64,000 nt of DNA, from the NCBI GenBank assembly GCA_015055805.1, contig SVHN01000008.1, forward strand, positions 20,669 to 84,668. Direction: 5' to 3'. Below the pieces are notes generated by a model, which worked only from the letters and a program-made list of their open reading frames with translations, had not been told where the DNA came from and made no database searches. Both the position numbers and the translations under genes were made by a program. Source of the stretch: Clostridiales bacterium (GTDB lineage: Bacteria > Bacillota > Clostridia > Christensenellales > Borkfalkiaceae). Positions 35,101-43,525 of the stretch are shown piece by piece (positions within the stretch are counted from its first letter, which is position 1; every line of letters starts with the position of its first letter).

Positions 35101-36084
35101 GTTTATGAGTATACTGTAGGTTACAGTTCATTTTCTACTAACGTAGCATCAAGCATAAAAACTGAATATCTTGAATCGCATGAAGACGCCAATGGCATGA
35201 TTGAAAACGGTGTGTTAAAGATAACTGCAGTTGCACAGTCAAACGGACGTGGTAATATTGTTATCAATCTACCTAAATCAAGCAATTCAGGTATAATGAC
35301 CGTTAAGTTCATGGTTCCGACATGCAATAGTACCTATAACGCATTTATAGATCCTGGTAGCACAACATCTACTCCTGTTTCAGATTTCTTTAATACTACA
35401 ACGTCTTGGCAGTATCTAAAGGTGGATCAGTCTTCTTGCGAGAAGGATTGCATAGAATTCTTATTTGCTAATAACGGTGCTGTTACGAATATTGTTTATA
35501 TCGGTGCTGTATTAGAAGGGGATCACGTTGAAGAACTTAAAGCAAACGACCTTAAACAAGCTAATACGATAATTCAATCTACTCTTTCGGGTGATGAGAT
35601 TGCAGATTTTTCGTGTAAGCAATATCAAATGTTATTAGCGGACGATCCTTATGGCTCAACTAGCATTGCAAAAACGAAAATGGCAGAATACATTGCTAAT
35701 TACGATAATGGAACAGTAGATGATCTGTCTGATGACGCGACCAATTTGTTGCGCGTCACAACTACTAATAATAGCAATAAATATGGTGACTTTGCGATAA
35801 ATCTTCCAAAAGAGATACAGAATGGATTTACCATTAGATTTAAGATTGAGTCAACGTCGGGTTCTGTTTTCAGAATATTAAAGCCAGGAACGCAAACTGG
35901 CAAAGTTTATGAGAAAGCAAATTCATCTCTTACTAACAGTATAGGAGAATGGATTACTGTAAATATTACTTTAGACGAAACTTATGGTGCAAAAGATCAA
36001 ATAGTAATCCAGTTCTGGGGTGCAGCTGAAAATTCGGAAAACGTTATAATTATTGATTACATTAATCAATACAATGCTAACTAG
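32116..36084 (+). CDS. Giant secreted MBL-fold protein with Big2 and four repeat modules
   Basis: 1322 residues from the ATG overlapping the peptide stop. A signal peptide ends near residue 36 (TQADA). Residues about 40-310 are a metallo-beta-lactamase-fold hydrolase: VVIDGGAD, then HAHSDH (His106, His108, Asp110, His111), LNDA and AHHGQNG, most like the ComEC/competence-type branch. A beta domain follows, then a Big2-type immunoglobulin-like domain (about 542-622), then four modules of about 160 residues sharing YLADFS, ESY-GV-NVMKIT, LPK, FI/IDP, WQYL, YI-YV-G. The same modules make up the lipoprotein at 45,285. No sortase motif or anchor is visible. Possibly a phosphodiesterase or lipid/glycan-active surface enzyme. 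Confidence 0.75.
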   Translation: MKITLKKRIATLILGLVFAFCFAFAGVSIFKTQADAVVYPKNKVELYQLAPSENLYEGYIIKTSNGELVVIDGGADTDADPAYIDAALTAVAGREDYTVKYWFLSHAHSDHIYELAKLLNYNEIDFTIENIVFDFPNFIKTGAIWHPDFVTYNTAKPSNTTHSDLSVTAWETLKTGLENYATKKGLTYTADSYYEKLNGKIVNAETIAKGQVITVDDVDFEILQTWSTRDTQVNSNSMIIRMWVDGQSVLFLNDATVESGNRLIETYGRDFLKSDIVQMAHHGQNGTAKNVYDAVDAKVRLWPCFSAVWAGESEIYQTKEVRTWVGLPENASDFVQTEYDLVAGLCTAPTDATSVSSWEQVLDGMKMELPYLPVYEHDFFMNEGASIRTNSGSTGIRFSATLTSYDPDTQYGFVIAPKSWLDALNVSENYAKSLIDTYGTAEEDGVILLPSKVHQVYNHFEINGSIANILDENIDLDFIGVAYAKKGGVYTDAYMGDLSNIARNVVQVATAARNDHDNDGYEYTSDELNVIDGFISTATGSSEITLEFDQESVNMTVFESKALSITSNVPIDNAIWSSSDSSIISVDNGVVTAHKVDSAEITVKNAGKTATCTVTAVAEQNAIVSFSGKASEKIVRDVPTEVRPSRRSGGLVEAEWLDSYKGANGVVKVTSKAGTTAPYVADVRIELPVAIDKSSGVTVRYMIEKHDAPWFSFYDGSSDGTYEYLKHVAENKLIAESQKGLWKTIYVPFTSVSDDNQALNILIQQGSALFEHVIYFDVIESGDTTSNYGIMDTYGDIANPLKEKLTTPYLADFSDDTYERLIIDDTYAKGHIAEKIVAERLESYDGVKNVMKITTYNSNSPSYFGDFTMVLPKAMTESNDSTEGYTIRFKIGSTTSNGPLRLLIPRSEVSKIKEYNPASSYVGQWIEVFVPYTGDYKNEVTFQIYGNANGENVFYIDYVADGSCVEEMTAARREEQLGEVANNLTGNYLADFSSSVYEYTVGYSSFSTNVASSIKTEYLESHEDANGMIENGVLKITAVAQSNGRGNIVINLPKSSNSGIMTVKFMVPTCNSTYNAFIDPGSTTSTPVSDFFNTTTSWQYLKVDQSSCEKDCIEFLFANNGAVTNIVYIGAVLEGDHVEELKANDLKQANTIIQSTLSGDEIADFSCKQYQMLLADDPYGSTSIAKTKMAEYIANYDNGTVDDLSDDATNLLRVTTTNNSNKYGDFAINLPKEIQNGFTIRFKIESTSGSVFRILKPGTQTGKVYEKANSSLTNSIGEWITVNITLDETYGAKDQIVIQFWGAAENSENVIIIDYINQYNAN

Positions 36085-36103
36085 CAACTAAATCCTAGTA
36101 AAA

Positions 36104-36140
36104 GCAAAAAACAGTCGGGAGAGATTCCGACTGTTTTTGC
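36104..36140 (+). terminator. Terminator after the MBL-fold protein
   Basis: Stem AAAAACAGTCGG with CCGACTGTTTTT around GAGAGATT. Confidence 0.85.
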
Positions 36141-36324
36141 GTGTTGTAAATTATTTTTTAAAGCGTATTGTGCGGAAAAAGTATGTCTTTCTCTAAGGTA
36201 TCTTTTCATTTTTAAGAAAAACACTTTTATATGGTAAAAATTACCTAATAATATGTAAAATTGCCCAAGGAAAAGATATTTGTGCGGGTGATTGTCGATT
36301 TTTGAAAATTTTTTAAGGTGACTG

Positions 36325-36364
36325 TAGAGAAAATTTTGACAACTTAACGTATAGAATTTATAAT
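36325..36364 (+). promoter_or_regulatory. Promoter of the rhamnosidase gene with shared box 2
   Basis: TTGACA at 36336-36341, 17 bases, TATAAT at 36359-36364. The shared elements TAGAGAAA (36325-36332) and GTATAGA (36349-36355), again 16 bases apart, overlie this promoter. The region 36,141-36,324 shows nothing else. Confidence 0.7.
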
Positions 36365-36410
36365 GTAAGTATTGTATAATCTATTTATACTGGGAGTATA
36401 GGAGAGAATA

Positions 36411-38996
36411 ATGCAAATAAAACTATTTACCGATGGAGAAAATAAAACTCTCGCAAGCGCAACCGATAGGGTGTTGCTGTCCGTCCAGACAGATGGCATA
36501 GCCTTTATTAAAAACATAAAATATCAAGTGTTTGCTCGTAGTGGCGAACAAGTTTTTGACACGCCGTTTTTAACCAAAGATTCTAATAATCGTTACGAGT
36601 ATTTTGACGCAGGGTTATTTGACGATAGGGGTGAATACGCTTGGCGTGCAATCGTTTCTACGGATAAAGAAGATATAGTTTCAGAATACGCTTACTTTGA
36701 AAAAGGGATAAGTCACGATAACTTTAAGGCTAAGTGGATTGATAATCCCGATTTTGACGGTCGAGTTTCTGAATTTTTAAAGAAGTTTATCGTAAACGGA
36801 AAGGTTGAAAAGGCGCGTCTTTATGCCGTAGGTTTAGGTTTTTCAGATGCATTTATTAACGGAACTAAAACGGACGAGTTTTATTTTAAGCCCGTTCTTA
36901 CAGACTTTGATAAGAGAGTAGGGCTTAATAATCCGCACTACAATGAAGAGAATTTCGGCGGTAGTAAAAAGACCGTTTGTTATGATACCTTTGACGTTAC
37001 TAAACTTTTAAGACAGGGTGAAAATAAACTTACGTTTTTACTAGGTACAGGTTGGTATTGTAACGAAGATAAAAACTTTACTGACCCTAGTTACAGTTAC
37101 GCTGATCCTAAACTATTTTTTGAACTTCATATAAAGACCGACTGTGGTGAACAGATAATTTTAAGTGATGAGAGATGTTTGGTTAGAAACACGAATATTA
37201 AATCTCAAATGTTTGCGGGAGATTTCGTGGACTTTAATGCTAGCGAAAATGCGTTTACTTTGGCAAGGCTATGCGTGCCGCCAACGGGCAAGTTAGAACC
37301 TAACCGCACTAGAAACGATAAGGTCATAGAAGAGATTGAACCAAAAGCTACCGTAAAAAAAGGCAACCTTATAGAGTATGATTTTGGCAAAAATCATACG
37401 GGAACGCTGCTTTTAAAGGTAAAGGGCAAAAAGGGCAGTAAACTTATAATAAATTATTACGAGAATAAAAAGGACGGCGAAGTTAACCCCATAACCAGTC
37501 GTTGGTACGCGTATAAGGACGGTTTGGAAATAATAGGATATCTTGACCAGACTAGCGAATACCTTTTAAGCGGTGGTGAAGACGATATTATTCCGTATTT
37601 TCATTGGAACTGCTACCGCTACGCAACCGTTGAGAGTGAAGAAGATTTTGAAGTTATATCTGTAAAATCCTTATTCATTGCATCAGATATTAAAATAGAC
37701 GGTGAGTTTTGTTGTTCGGACGAGTTTTTAAATAGGTTTAACCAAGCGTTCGTTTTGACGCAGCTAGATAATATGCATTGCGGTATTCCTAGCGACTGCC
37801 CTACCAGAGAACGTCTTCCGTATACGGGTGACGGACAGTTGGTTGCAGAAACCGTTACTTATTCTTTCGATAGCGAAAATTTCTATCGTAAATGGCTTAG
37901 GGATATTATTGATTCGCAAGGCGCGAACGGCTTTGTTTCCAACACTGCGCCTATAATAGCAGGTGGCGGCGGATTTTGGTGGACTAACGCGCTAGTCGTT
38001 ATTCCTACAGTTTTATATAATTATACGGGCGATAAAAAGATTATTGAAGACGCCTATCCTGCGTGCAAAAAACTCTTAGCGTTCTACGACGGCATACATA
38101 ATGGCGACTACGTTATGCGCAAATCATATATAAAGTGGTTTTTAGGCGACTGGTGCACCCCTGATAAAACGGTTATAGACATACCTTACGTGAACACCCT
38201 TGCGGCGTACTATGCGACCGAACAGGTTATAAGAATGTGCGACGTACTTAATCTTGCAGAAGATAAAGAAAGGTACGAAAACCTAAAAGAAAGATTCAAA
38301 AAAGCCATAAACGACAATTATTTTGACGATAAGTCATGTGATTACGCAGGCGGCGTTCAGGGCGCAAACTTAATGCCTGTAATAAACGGCGTTGCCGATA
38401 AAGAAACGGCTAAAAAGCTGATAGATAAAATAGTGGCTCAATACGAAAAAGATACGCATTTTGATACGGGTATAATTATGACGCCCGTCCTTTTAGACGT
38501 TTTGTCCGCAGCAGGCAGAGAAGATCTTGCGCTTAAATTGCTTACCCAAAAGAGCACACCGTCTTTCTACGATATGCTTGACGGAGAAACTACGTTAGTT
38601 GAGTTCTGGATAAAGCACGATCCTTCCAAGTCTACCATATCGCATTGTCACCCTATGTTCGGTAGCGTTCTAGCTTGGGTTTATAAAAACGTCGGCGGTA
38701 TGGATTTAAGTAAACTTTACGACAAAAAAATAATCTTTGCGCCAAAACTTATAAAGCAAATACCAAGTTCAAAAATATCTAAGATAACGCCTTATGGTTT
38801 AGCTAAAATAGAATATTCGGCAGAAAAAGAGTTTTTAATGAAAATAAAAATTCCTTTCGGCTTAACGGCGGAGGTGGTTTTGCCCGAATACTTAAACGAT
38901 ATTGAAGTTGACGGCAAAAAGCAGACAAAGAAAGACGGTGAAAGTTTTATCCGTTTTGAACTTTTAGGCGGAGATTATGTGATAAAAGCGATATAA
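36411..38996 (+). CDS. Alpha-L-rhamnosidase, GH78
   Basis: 861 residues, no signal peptide. Order: an N-terminal Fn3-like domain (about 1-105), two beta-sandwich domains (to about 430), an (alpha/alpha)6 barrel (about 440-780) and a C-terminal beta domain ending GGDYVIKAI. The GH78 signature is complete: SDCPTRERLPYTGDGQ at 461-476, with the acid residues that bind rhamnose, GGGGFWWTNA, LGDWCTP and the ETTLVEFW strand carrying the likely catalytic Glu. GGAG before the ATG. It removes terminal alpha-L-rhamnose from imported oligosaccharides. Single-gene unit with its own promoter. Confidence 0.88.
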   Translation: MQIKLFTDGENKTLASATDRVLLSVQTDGIAFIKNIKYQVFARSGEQVFDTPFLTKDSNNRYEYFDAGLFDDRGEYAWRAIVSTDKEDIVSEYAYFEKGISHDNFKAKWIDNPDFDGRVSEFLKKFIVNGKVEKARLYAVGLGFSDAFINGTKTDEFYFKPVLTDFDKRVGLNNPHYNEENFGGSKKTVCYDTFDVTKLLRQGENKLTFLLGTGWYCNEDKNFTDPSYSYADPKLFFELHIKTDCGEQIILSDERCLVRNTNIKSQMFAGDFVDFNASENAFTLARLCVPPTGKLEPNRTRNDKVIEEIEPKATVKKGNLIEYDFGKNHTGTLLLKVKGKKGSKLIINYYENKKDGEVNPITSRWYAYKDGLEIIGYLDQTSEYLLSGGEDDIIPYFHWNCYRYATVESEEDFEVISVKSLFIASDIKIDGEFCCSDEFLNRFNQAFVLTQLDNMHCGIPSDCPTRERLPYTGDGQLVAETVTYSFDSENFYRKWLRDIIDSQGANGFVSNTAPIIAGGGGFWWTNALVVIPTVLYNYTGDKKIIEDAYPACKKLLAFYDGIHNGDYVMRKSYIKWFLGDWCTPDKTVIDIPYVNTLAAYYATEQVIRMCDVLNLAEDKERYENLKERFKKAINDNYFDDKSCDYAGGVQGANLMPVINGVADKETAKKLIDKIVAQYEKDTHFDTGIIMTPVLLDVLSAAGREDLALKLLTQKSTPSFYDMLDGETTLVEFWIKHDPSKSTISHCHPMFGSVLAWVYKNVGGMDLSKLYDKKIIFAPKLIKQIPSSKISKITPYGLAKIEYSAEKEFLMKIKIPFGLTAEVVLPEYLNDIEVDGKKQTKKDGESFIRFELLGGDYVIKAI

Positions 38997-39026
38997 ATTA
39001 TAATAGCAAATTTAGGGTAATAAAAT

Positions 39027-39066
39027 TAAAAAGCCTGCTACTTATGGTTAAGTAGAAGGCTTTTGC
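39027..39066. terminator. Bidirectional terminator between convergent genes
   Basis: Stem AAAAGCCTGCTACTTA with TTAAGTAGAAGGCTTTT; A and T runs on both sides serve the rhamnosidase gene and the AraC gene. Confidence 0.8.
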
Positions 39067-39081
39067 GTTTCTTCTTATGAA

Positions 39082-39915
39082 TTATTTATATTTTCTTGCC
39101 CTTATAGGTGTTATACCGTAACGTTTCTTGAAAGACACGTTAAAGTACGATATAGAAGAAAACCCAAGTTCTTGAGCAATGGTTAATATGTTTTTGTTAG
39201 TGCTTTGAATCATTGTCAAGGCATAGTCAAGCCGAACGTGGTTTAGGTAATCGGTCATGGTTATGCCCATATTTTTCTTAAACACCCTGCAAAGATATTT
39301 TCTGTCGTAGTTAAAACCTTTCAAAATCTCGTCCAAACCGTGTTTAATATACTCAATCTTGTTAAAGTTTGATAAGAGTTCTTTAAACCAAGACGGAAAG
39401 TTGCGCATTTGATTTTCTACGGTAGTAGATAAAAACGGCTCTAAAAGAGTAGCGGCAAAACAACGCGTTAAAGCGGTCTTTTGCGCCAAAGAATCGGGGA
39501 TAGCTTGGTTAATAAAGTTTATTTGGTTTTCAAGATAGGCAATAGTCGCTTGAGAAAGTCTGGTGTGGCAGGCGTGCGTGCCGTTCACAAGCTCTTCGTA
39601 CAGAGTTGGCGAAATAAAATCACATACTTCCCTGAAAAAAGATTCTCTAATAAATACGTCGCGGTGTATGGAAGTTTCTTTTCTCTTCGTAAAGATATGT
39701 TTCTTTGACGGCATTATAATATAAGAATCGCCTGCTTCAAGGATTCTTTGTTGTTTGCCTTCGTATTGATGATCAATTTTTCCGCTGATTATATAAAATA
39801 TTTCTACGTAATCGTGGGTGTGAACTAGAGTGTCATCACTCTGTACAAGCTTAAACCCAACAGGCATCTGCTCGGTTGTCATATAATCGGGAAGACACAA
39901 AATATCTTTATACAT
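39082..39915 (-). CDS. AraC-family regulator with cupin domain
   Basis: 277 residues from the minus-strand ATG at 39,915; a TTG at 39,933 would add six residues, and neither start has a strong ribosome site. The N-terminal cupin (HTHDYVEIFYIISGKIDHQYEGK, EAGDSYIIMPSKKH) would bind a sugar ligand. The C-terminal 100 residues are the double helix-turn-helix: GFNYDRKYLCRVFKK, then TIAQELGFSSISYFNVSFKKRYGITP. It is divergent from the transporter operon at 40,118, and box 3 lies between them, so it probably activates that operon in response to a glycan fragment. Confidence 0.88.
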   Translation of the reverse strand: MYKDILCLPDYMTTEQMPVGFKLVQSDDTLVHTHDYVEIFYIISGKIDHQYEGKQQRILEAGDSYIIMPSKKHIFTKRKETSIHRDVFIRESFFREVCDFISPTLYEELVNGTHACHTRLSQATIAYLENQINFINQAIPDSLAQKTALTRCFAATLLEPFLSTTVENQMRNFPSWFKELLSNFNKIEYIKHGLDEILKGFNYDRKYLCRVFKKNMGITMTDYLNHVRLDYALTMIQSTNKNILTIAQELGFSSISYFNVSFKKRYGITPIRARKYK

Positions 39916-39977
39916 ACCTACAATATATACCAAAAGATTTTAAAAATCAATGATAATTTTAAATGTTTTGGAAAAAA

Positions 39978-40040
39978 GTCACCATTGAGAAAGTTTTGGC
40001 TATAATCAATATAGATTTAGTGCAATATAGAGAGTATAAT
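39978..40040 (+). promoter_or_regulatory. Shared upstream box 3 and -10 of the transporter operon
   Basis: TTGAGAAA (39985-39992), 16 bases, ATATAGATTTA from 40009; TATAAT at 40035-40040 is the likely -10, with no good -35. Lies in the divergent gap between the AraC gene and the operon. Confidence 0.55.
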
Positions 40041-40117
40041 TATTTTGCAATACTGATGGTAGGGGTATTTTAAACAGCTTTCTACTCAAAGTATAAAGTA
40101 AGCACTAGGAGGATAAA

Positions 40118-41725
40118 ATGAAAAAAATCATTCAGAAAATCGCTCTGTTTTCAGTAACGACGGCTGTTTCTATGAGCTGTCTTTTCGGTTGCGCAGGAGC
40201 GAAATTAGAATCCAACAAGAGTGTACCCGATTTTTCGGAAGTGAAAACTTTCAGGCTTTTTGCCGACCGTCCTTGTACGCCTACGATTGAAAATCTTACC
40301 GTGTATAAAGACGCAGGGTTTACACACTACAATATGACCGAGGACGATTACCACATAACCAACGCGGACGGAAAATTCGGATATAATGCAGACGTCGCGA
40401 GTACTTCTGAAAAGGAAAATCTTGTCACGATGGAAACGGGTGATAACGGCGAGATAATTTATAAGAACGCCAATAAAGAAGTTATTCCTTATGATGAAGA
40501 GGCAGGCGCGGACGACGGTGTTCTTAATCCCAAGTACGCCGAGGCGTTTTCTAACGCTGAAAAAGTTGGGCTTAAAACGGTTATCCGTAACTATTACGCT
40601 TGCGCTAAGTATTTCAAGAACGATACCGAAGAGACAAGGGACAGAGATATCACCTTGTCGGGTGTAACGTATAGAATACCTAAGAGAGATATTTCCGCTG
40701 ACGTAGTTAAACTTCCCACTCTCGATGGATTTTATATGGGTGACGAACCGTCTTGGGCGTTTATCGATACTATTGCACCTATCGTTGACTGGTACAACGA
40801 AAACGCTTACGGCAAGATGGAAAGCGGTAGCGACGGGTGGTTCCATATCAATCTTTTACAGACCTACGGCAATTATTTGTTTGCGGGACACTCTTATGAT
40901 GAATACGTTCAAAAATACTGCGACGTTATTTTGAGTAGGGTTAAAGGTCCTAAGACTTTGGGTACTGACTATTATCCTCTTGAATATAAAGCGGCAACGG
41001 GCGAACCTTATATTAAGAACGGCATTTTGACCGACTATTTTGCAATAGCGCAAAAGACCAAAGATATGAACGCTACGATTGAAAACGAGAACGACAAGGT
41101 TTTAACTAACTTCTGTATTCAGACTTTCAATTCGGAAAATACTAAGTGGAGAGATATTTCTTCGCAGGCGGACGTAACTTTCCAGACCAACCTTGCAATG
41201 GCGTTCGGCGCAAAAAGTTTGCAGTATTATCTTTACAGAGCAAGTAGCGGTGACGCGGGTATCATAAACCAGAATACCCAACAGCCTACCGTTATGTATC
41301 CTTGGGTAAAAGAGGCAAACAGACAAGCGCAACTACTTGCAAGTACCATACTTTGCTTTAACTGGGTGGGCGCAAAAACTTTTGCTGGTACGCAGTTAAG
41401 CAGCGATTACACGGTTGAAGGATTTGACGCTATTAAAGATAGAGAACTTGAAAAATTTTCTTTGGTATCCGAAGTCAGCGCAAGACTTGACACGGTTATT
41501 AGCGAGATGGAAGATAAGAGCGGAAACAAGGCGAATATGGTAGTAAACTTCTCAGAACCGTCCTTAAGTCAGACCGATTACGTTATGCTTACCTTTGAAA
41601 AAGGCGTTAAAGAAGCCATTGTTTATATCAAAGGCGAACCGCAGACGATGGAAGTTATAAACGGAAAATTGCAGTTAAAGCTTGAGGCTGGTGACGGCGC
41701 GTTCGTTTATCCCGTGTTTAAATAA
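40118..41725 (+). CDS. Lipoprotein TIM-barrel glycosidase-like protein, DEP family (copy 3)
   Basis: 535 residues with AGGAGG before the ATG. A signal peptide ends in LFGC, so it is a lipoprotein at the cell surface. The family elements are present: FRLFADRPCTPT, DAGFTHYNMTEDDYH, DGFYMGDEPSW (DEP), HINLLQTYGN, LGTDYYPL, FCIQTFNSEN, and FQTNLAMAFGAKSLQYYLYR, then a C-terminal beta-sandwich ending GDGAFVYP. It is most like the 49,054 protein, with an extra insertion near residues 85-150. It leads the ABC importer operon, so it may cut or bind the glycan before uptake. Confidence 0.65.
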   Translation: MKKIIQKIALFSVTTAVSMSCLFGCAGAKLESNKSVPDFSEVKTFRLFADRPCTPTIENLTVYKDAGFTHYNMTEDDYHITNADGKFGYNADVASTSEKENLVTMETGDNGEIIYKNANKEVIPYDEEAGADDGVLNPKYAEAFSNAEKVGLKTVIRNYYACAKYFKNDTEETRDRDITLSGVTYRIPKRDISADVVKLPTLDGFYMGDEPSWAFIDTIAPIVDWYNENAYGKMESGSDGWFHINLLQTYGNYLFAGHSYDEYVQKYCDVILSRVKGPKTLGTDYYPLEYKAATGEPYIKNGILTDYFAIAQKTKDMNATIENENDKVLTNFCIQTFNSENTKWRDISSQADVTFQTNLAMAFGAKSLQYYLYRASSGDAGIINQNTQQPTVMYPWVKEANRQAQLLASTILCFNWVGAKTFAGTQLSSDYTVEGFDAIKDRELEKFSLVSEVSARLDTVISEMEDKSGNKANMVVNFSEPSLSQTDYVMLTFEKGVKEAIVYIKGEPQTMEVINGKLQLKLEAGDGAFVYPVFK

Positions 41726-41738
41726 GGAGTGATAAAAC

Positions 41739-42620
41739 ATGCCTAAATTTATGAAGAAAAGCGCGTATTTGTTTATTTATCCTATGCTGATTATAGCGGT
41801 AATAGGAATAATCAAATACCTATACATAAACTTCAGTTCAATTCTATTATCCTTTTCGGTTGAAAACGAATACGGTGAGCAGGTTTATACGCTTGTTAAC
41901 TTTGAAAAACTTTTCTCAGAATTTACTAATTCTGACGGCGAAATATGGAGAGCGCTTATAAATACGCTCAAATACTTCTTAATGTATACGGTAAAAAACC
42001 TAGTTTCTTTTGTGGTTGCATACTTCTTATACAAAAAGATTTTAGGCTATAAAGCGTTTAGAGTAATATTTTATTTGCCTTCTATCGTATCACCGATAAT
42101 CTTAGTCGGCGTTTGGGATAGTATGTTATCTACTGGTGGTGTGTTCAGTATTATTGCCGAAATGTTCGGTAACGAATACAGAAATCCGCTCGTAAATGCT
42201 GCGACTGCAACCAACACCATTTTGGTGTTCTCGTTCTGGGTTGGGTTCGGTACTTCGCTTTTGATGTTCGTCGGTGCTATGAACCGTGTACCAGAAGAGA
42301 TTTTAGACGCTGGTCTTATCGACGGATGCGGTATGTGGAAAGAGTTTTTTAAGATAATGATTCCATTGACTTGGGAAACCCTATCAACAATGATACTCTT
42401 GACGACTATGAGTATATTTACCGCGACCGGACCGATACTTTATTTTACCGGCGGTCAAAACGACACTAATACCTTATCGTTCTGGATATTTAACAGTACA
42501 AGAAACGGTATGGAAAACTACCCGAGTGCAGTCGGTTTATTCTTTACTATCGCTGCGCTACCGATAGTCGTAGGGTGCAGATGGCTTATGAATAAAGTCA
42601 ATTCTGACATAACTTACTAA
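41739..42620 (+). CDS. Sugar ABC transporter permease (MalF/UgpA type)
   Basis: 293 residues, six membrane segments. The cytoplasmic EAA loop is EEILDAGLIDGCGMWKEFFKI followed by MIP, the docking site for the ATPase. AAGGAG before the ATG. First of two permeases. Confidence 0.88.
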   Translation: MPKFMKKSAYLFIYPMLIIAVIGIIKYLYINFSSILLSFSVENEYGEQVYTLVNFEKLFSEFTNSDGEIWRALINTLKYFLMYTVKNLVSFVVAYFLYKKILGYKAFRVIFYLPSIVSPIILVGVWDSMLSTGGVFSIIAEMFGNEYRNPLVNAATATNTILVFSFWVGFGTSLLMFVGAMNRVPEEILDAGLIDGCGMWKEFFKIMIPLTWETLSTMILLTTMSIFTATGPILYFTGGQNDTNTLSFWIFNSTRNGMENYPSAVGLFFTIAALPIVVGCRWLMNKVNSDITY

Positions 42621-42633
42621 GGAGGGGAAAGAC

Positions 42634-43473
42634 GTGAAGAAAAATATTATGCGCCAACCGGCAATGATAATAATGTGCGTTATTTTCGCATTGTACAGCT
42701 TTTCTATCCTATTCGTTCTTTTCCAAGGCATAAGCTTTTCGCTTATGACTTCGGGCGATTATTCGGACGGTAAGTTAATCCCGACTTCGGGATTGATATT
42801 TAAAAACTACGCGGAAGCCTTCGCCAGAGTTAAGGTAGAGGGGGTAAACCTTATCGTTATGACTATCAACAGTTTATGGTTCGCTGGCGGATCAACCTTC
42901 TTTTCCATACTGTTCAGTTCGATAACGGCTTATATCCTAGCAAAATATAAATTCCCCGGCAGAGGCTTTTTGTACGGCTATGCAATAGTTACTATGATGC
43001 TACCTATAATGGGCTCTGCACCTGCTTCTATCAAGTTCTATAAGTCCATAGGTATTCTAGATACTAACTTTATGATAGTTATGTTTGCATCTTCGTTCGG
43101 ACAGAACTTCGTTATACAGTTCGCAACCTTTAAGGGTGTGTCGTGGGAATACGCCGAGGCTGCGTTTATGGACGGCGCAAACCACTTTAAGGTGTTCTTT
43201 ATGGTAATGATACCGCAGGCAATTTCTACTATGGTGGCTTTATTCGTCGTCGGCTTTATCGGAAAATGGAGCGACTCGGATACCGCGCTACTATATATGA
43301 AAACTCACCCGACTTTGGCGAGTGGTCTGTATATTTATAGCCACAGAAACTCTTACCATAAACCTATTCAGTTTGCAGGGTTTATGATAGGTATGATTCC
43401 TGTTCTTGCGCTCTACGTTGCTTTCCAAAAAACTATAATGGATATCCAAATAGGCGGCGGACTTAAAGGCTAA
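42634..43473 (+). CDS. Carbohydrate ABC transporter permease (MalG/UgpE type)
   Basis: 279 residues from a GTG start with a strong GGAGGGG. Six membrane segments and an EAA loop EYAEAAFMDGANHFKVFFMV followed by MIP. Pairs with the permease just upstream. No ATP-binding subunit lies in the window; importers of this class often share an ATPase (MsiK type) encoded elsewhere. Confidence 0.88.
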   Translation: MKKNIMRQPAMIIMCVIFALYSFSILFVLFQGISFSLMTSGDYSDGKLIPTSGLIFKNYAEAFARVKVEGVNLIVMTINSLWFAGGSTFFSILFSSITAYILAKYKFPGRGFLYGYAIVTMMLPIMGSAPASIKFYKSIGILDTNFMIVMFASSFGQNFVIQFATFKGVSWEYAEAAFMDGANHFKVFFMVMIPQAISTMVALFVVGFIGKWSDSDTALLYMKTHPTLASGLYIYSHRNSYHKPIQFAGFMIGMIPVLALYVAFQKTIMDIQIGGGLKG

Positions 43474-43525
43474 AATCTAACGAAAAATAAAGATATAATA
43501 TAGTAATGTATAAAGGAGAAAAATT

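Noticed and set aside
40205..40846. 213-codon open frame on the minus strand
   Set aside because: It lies wholly opposite the well-supported lipoprotein gene, whose motifs and ribosome site are clear; the frame is its shadow.
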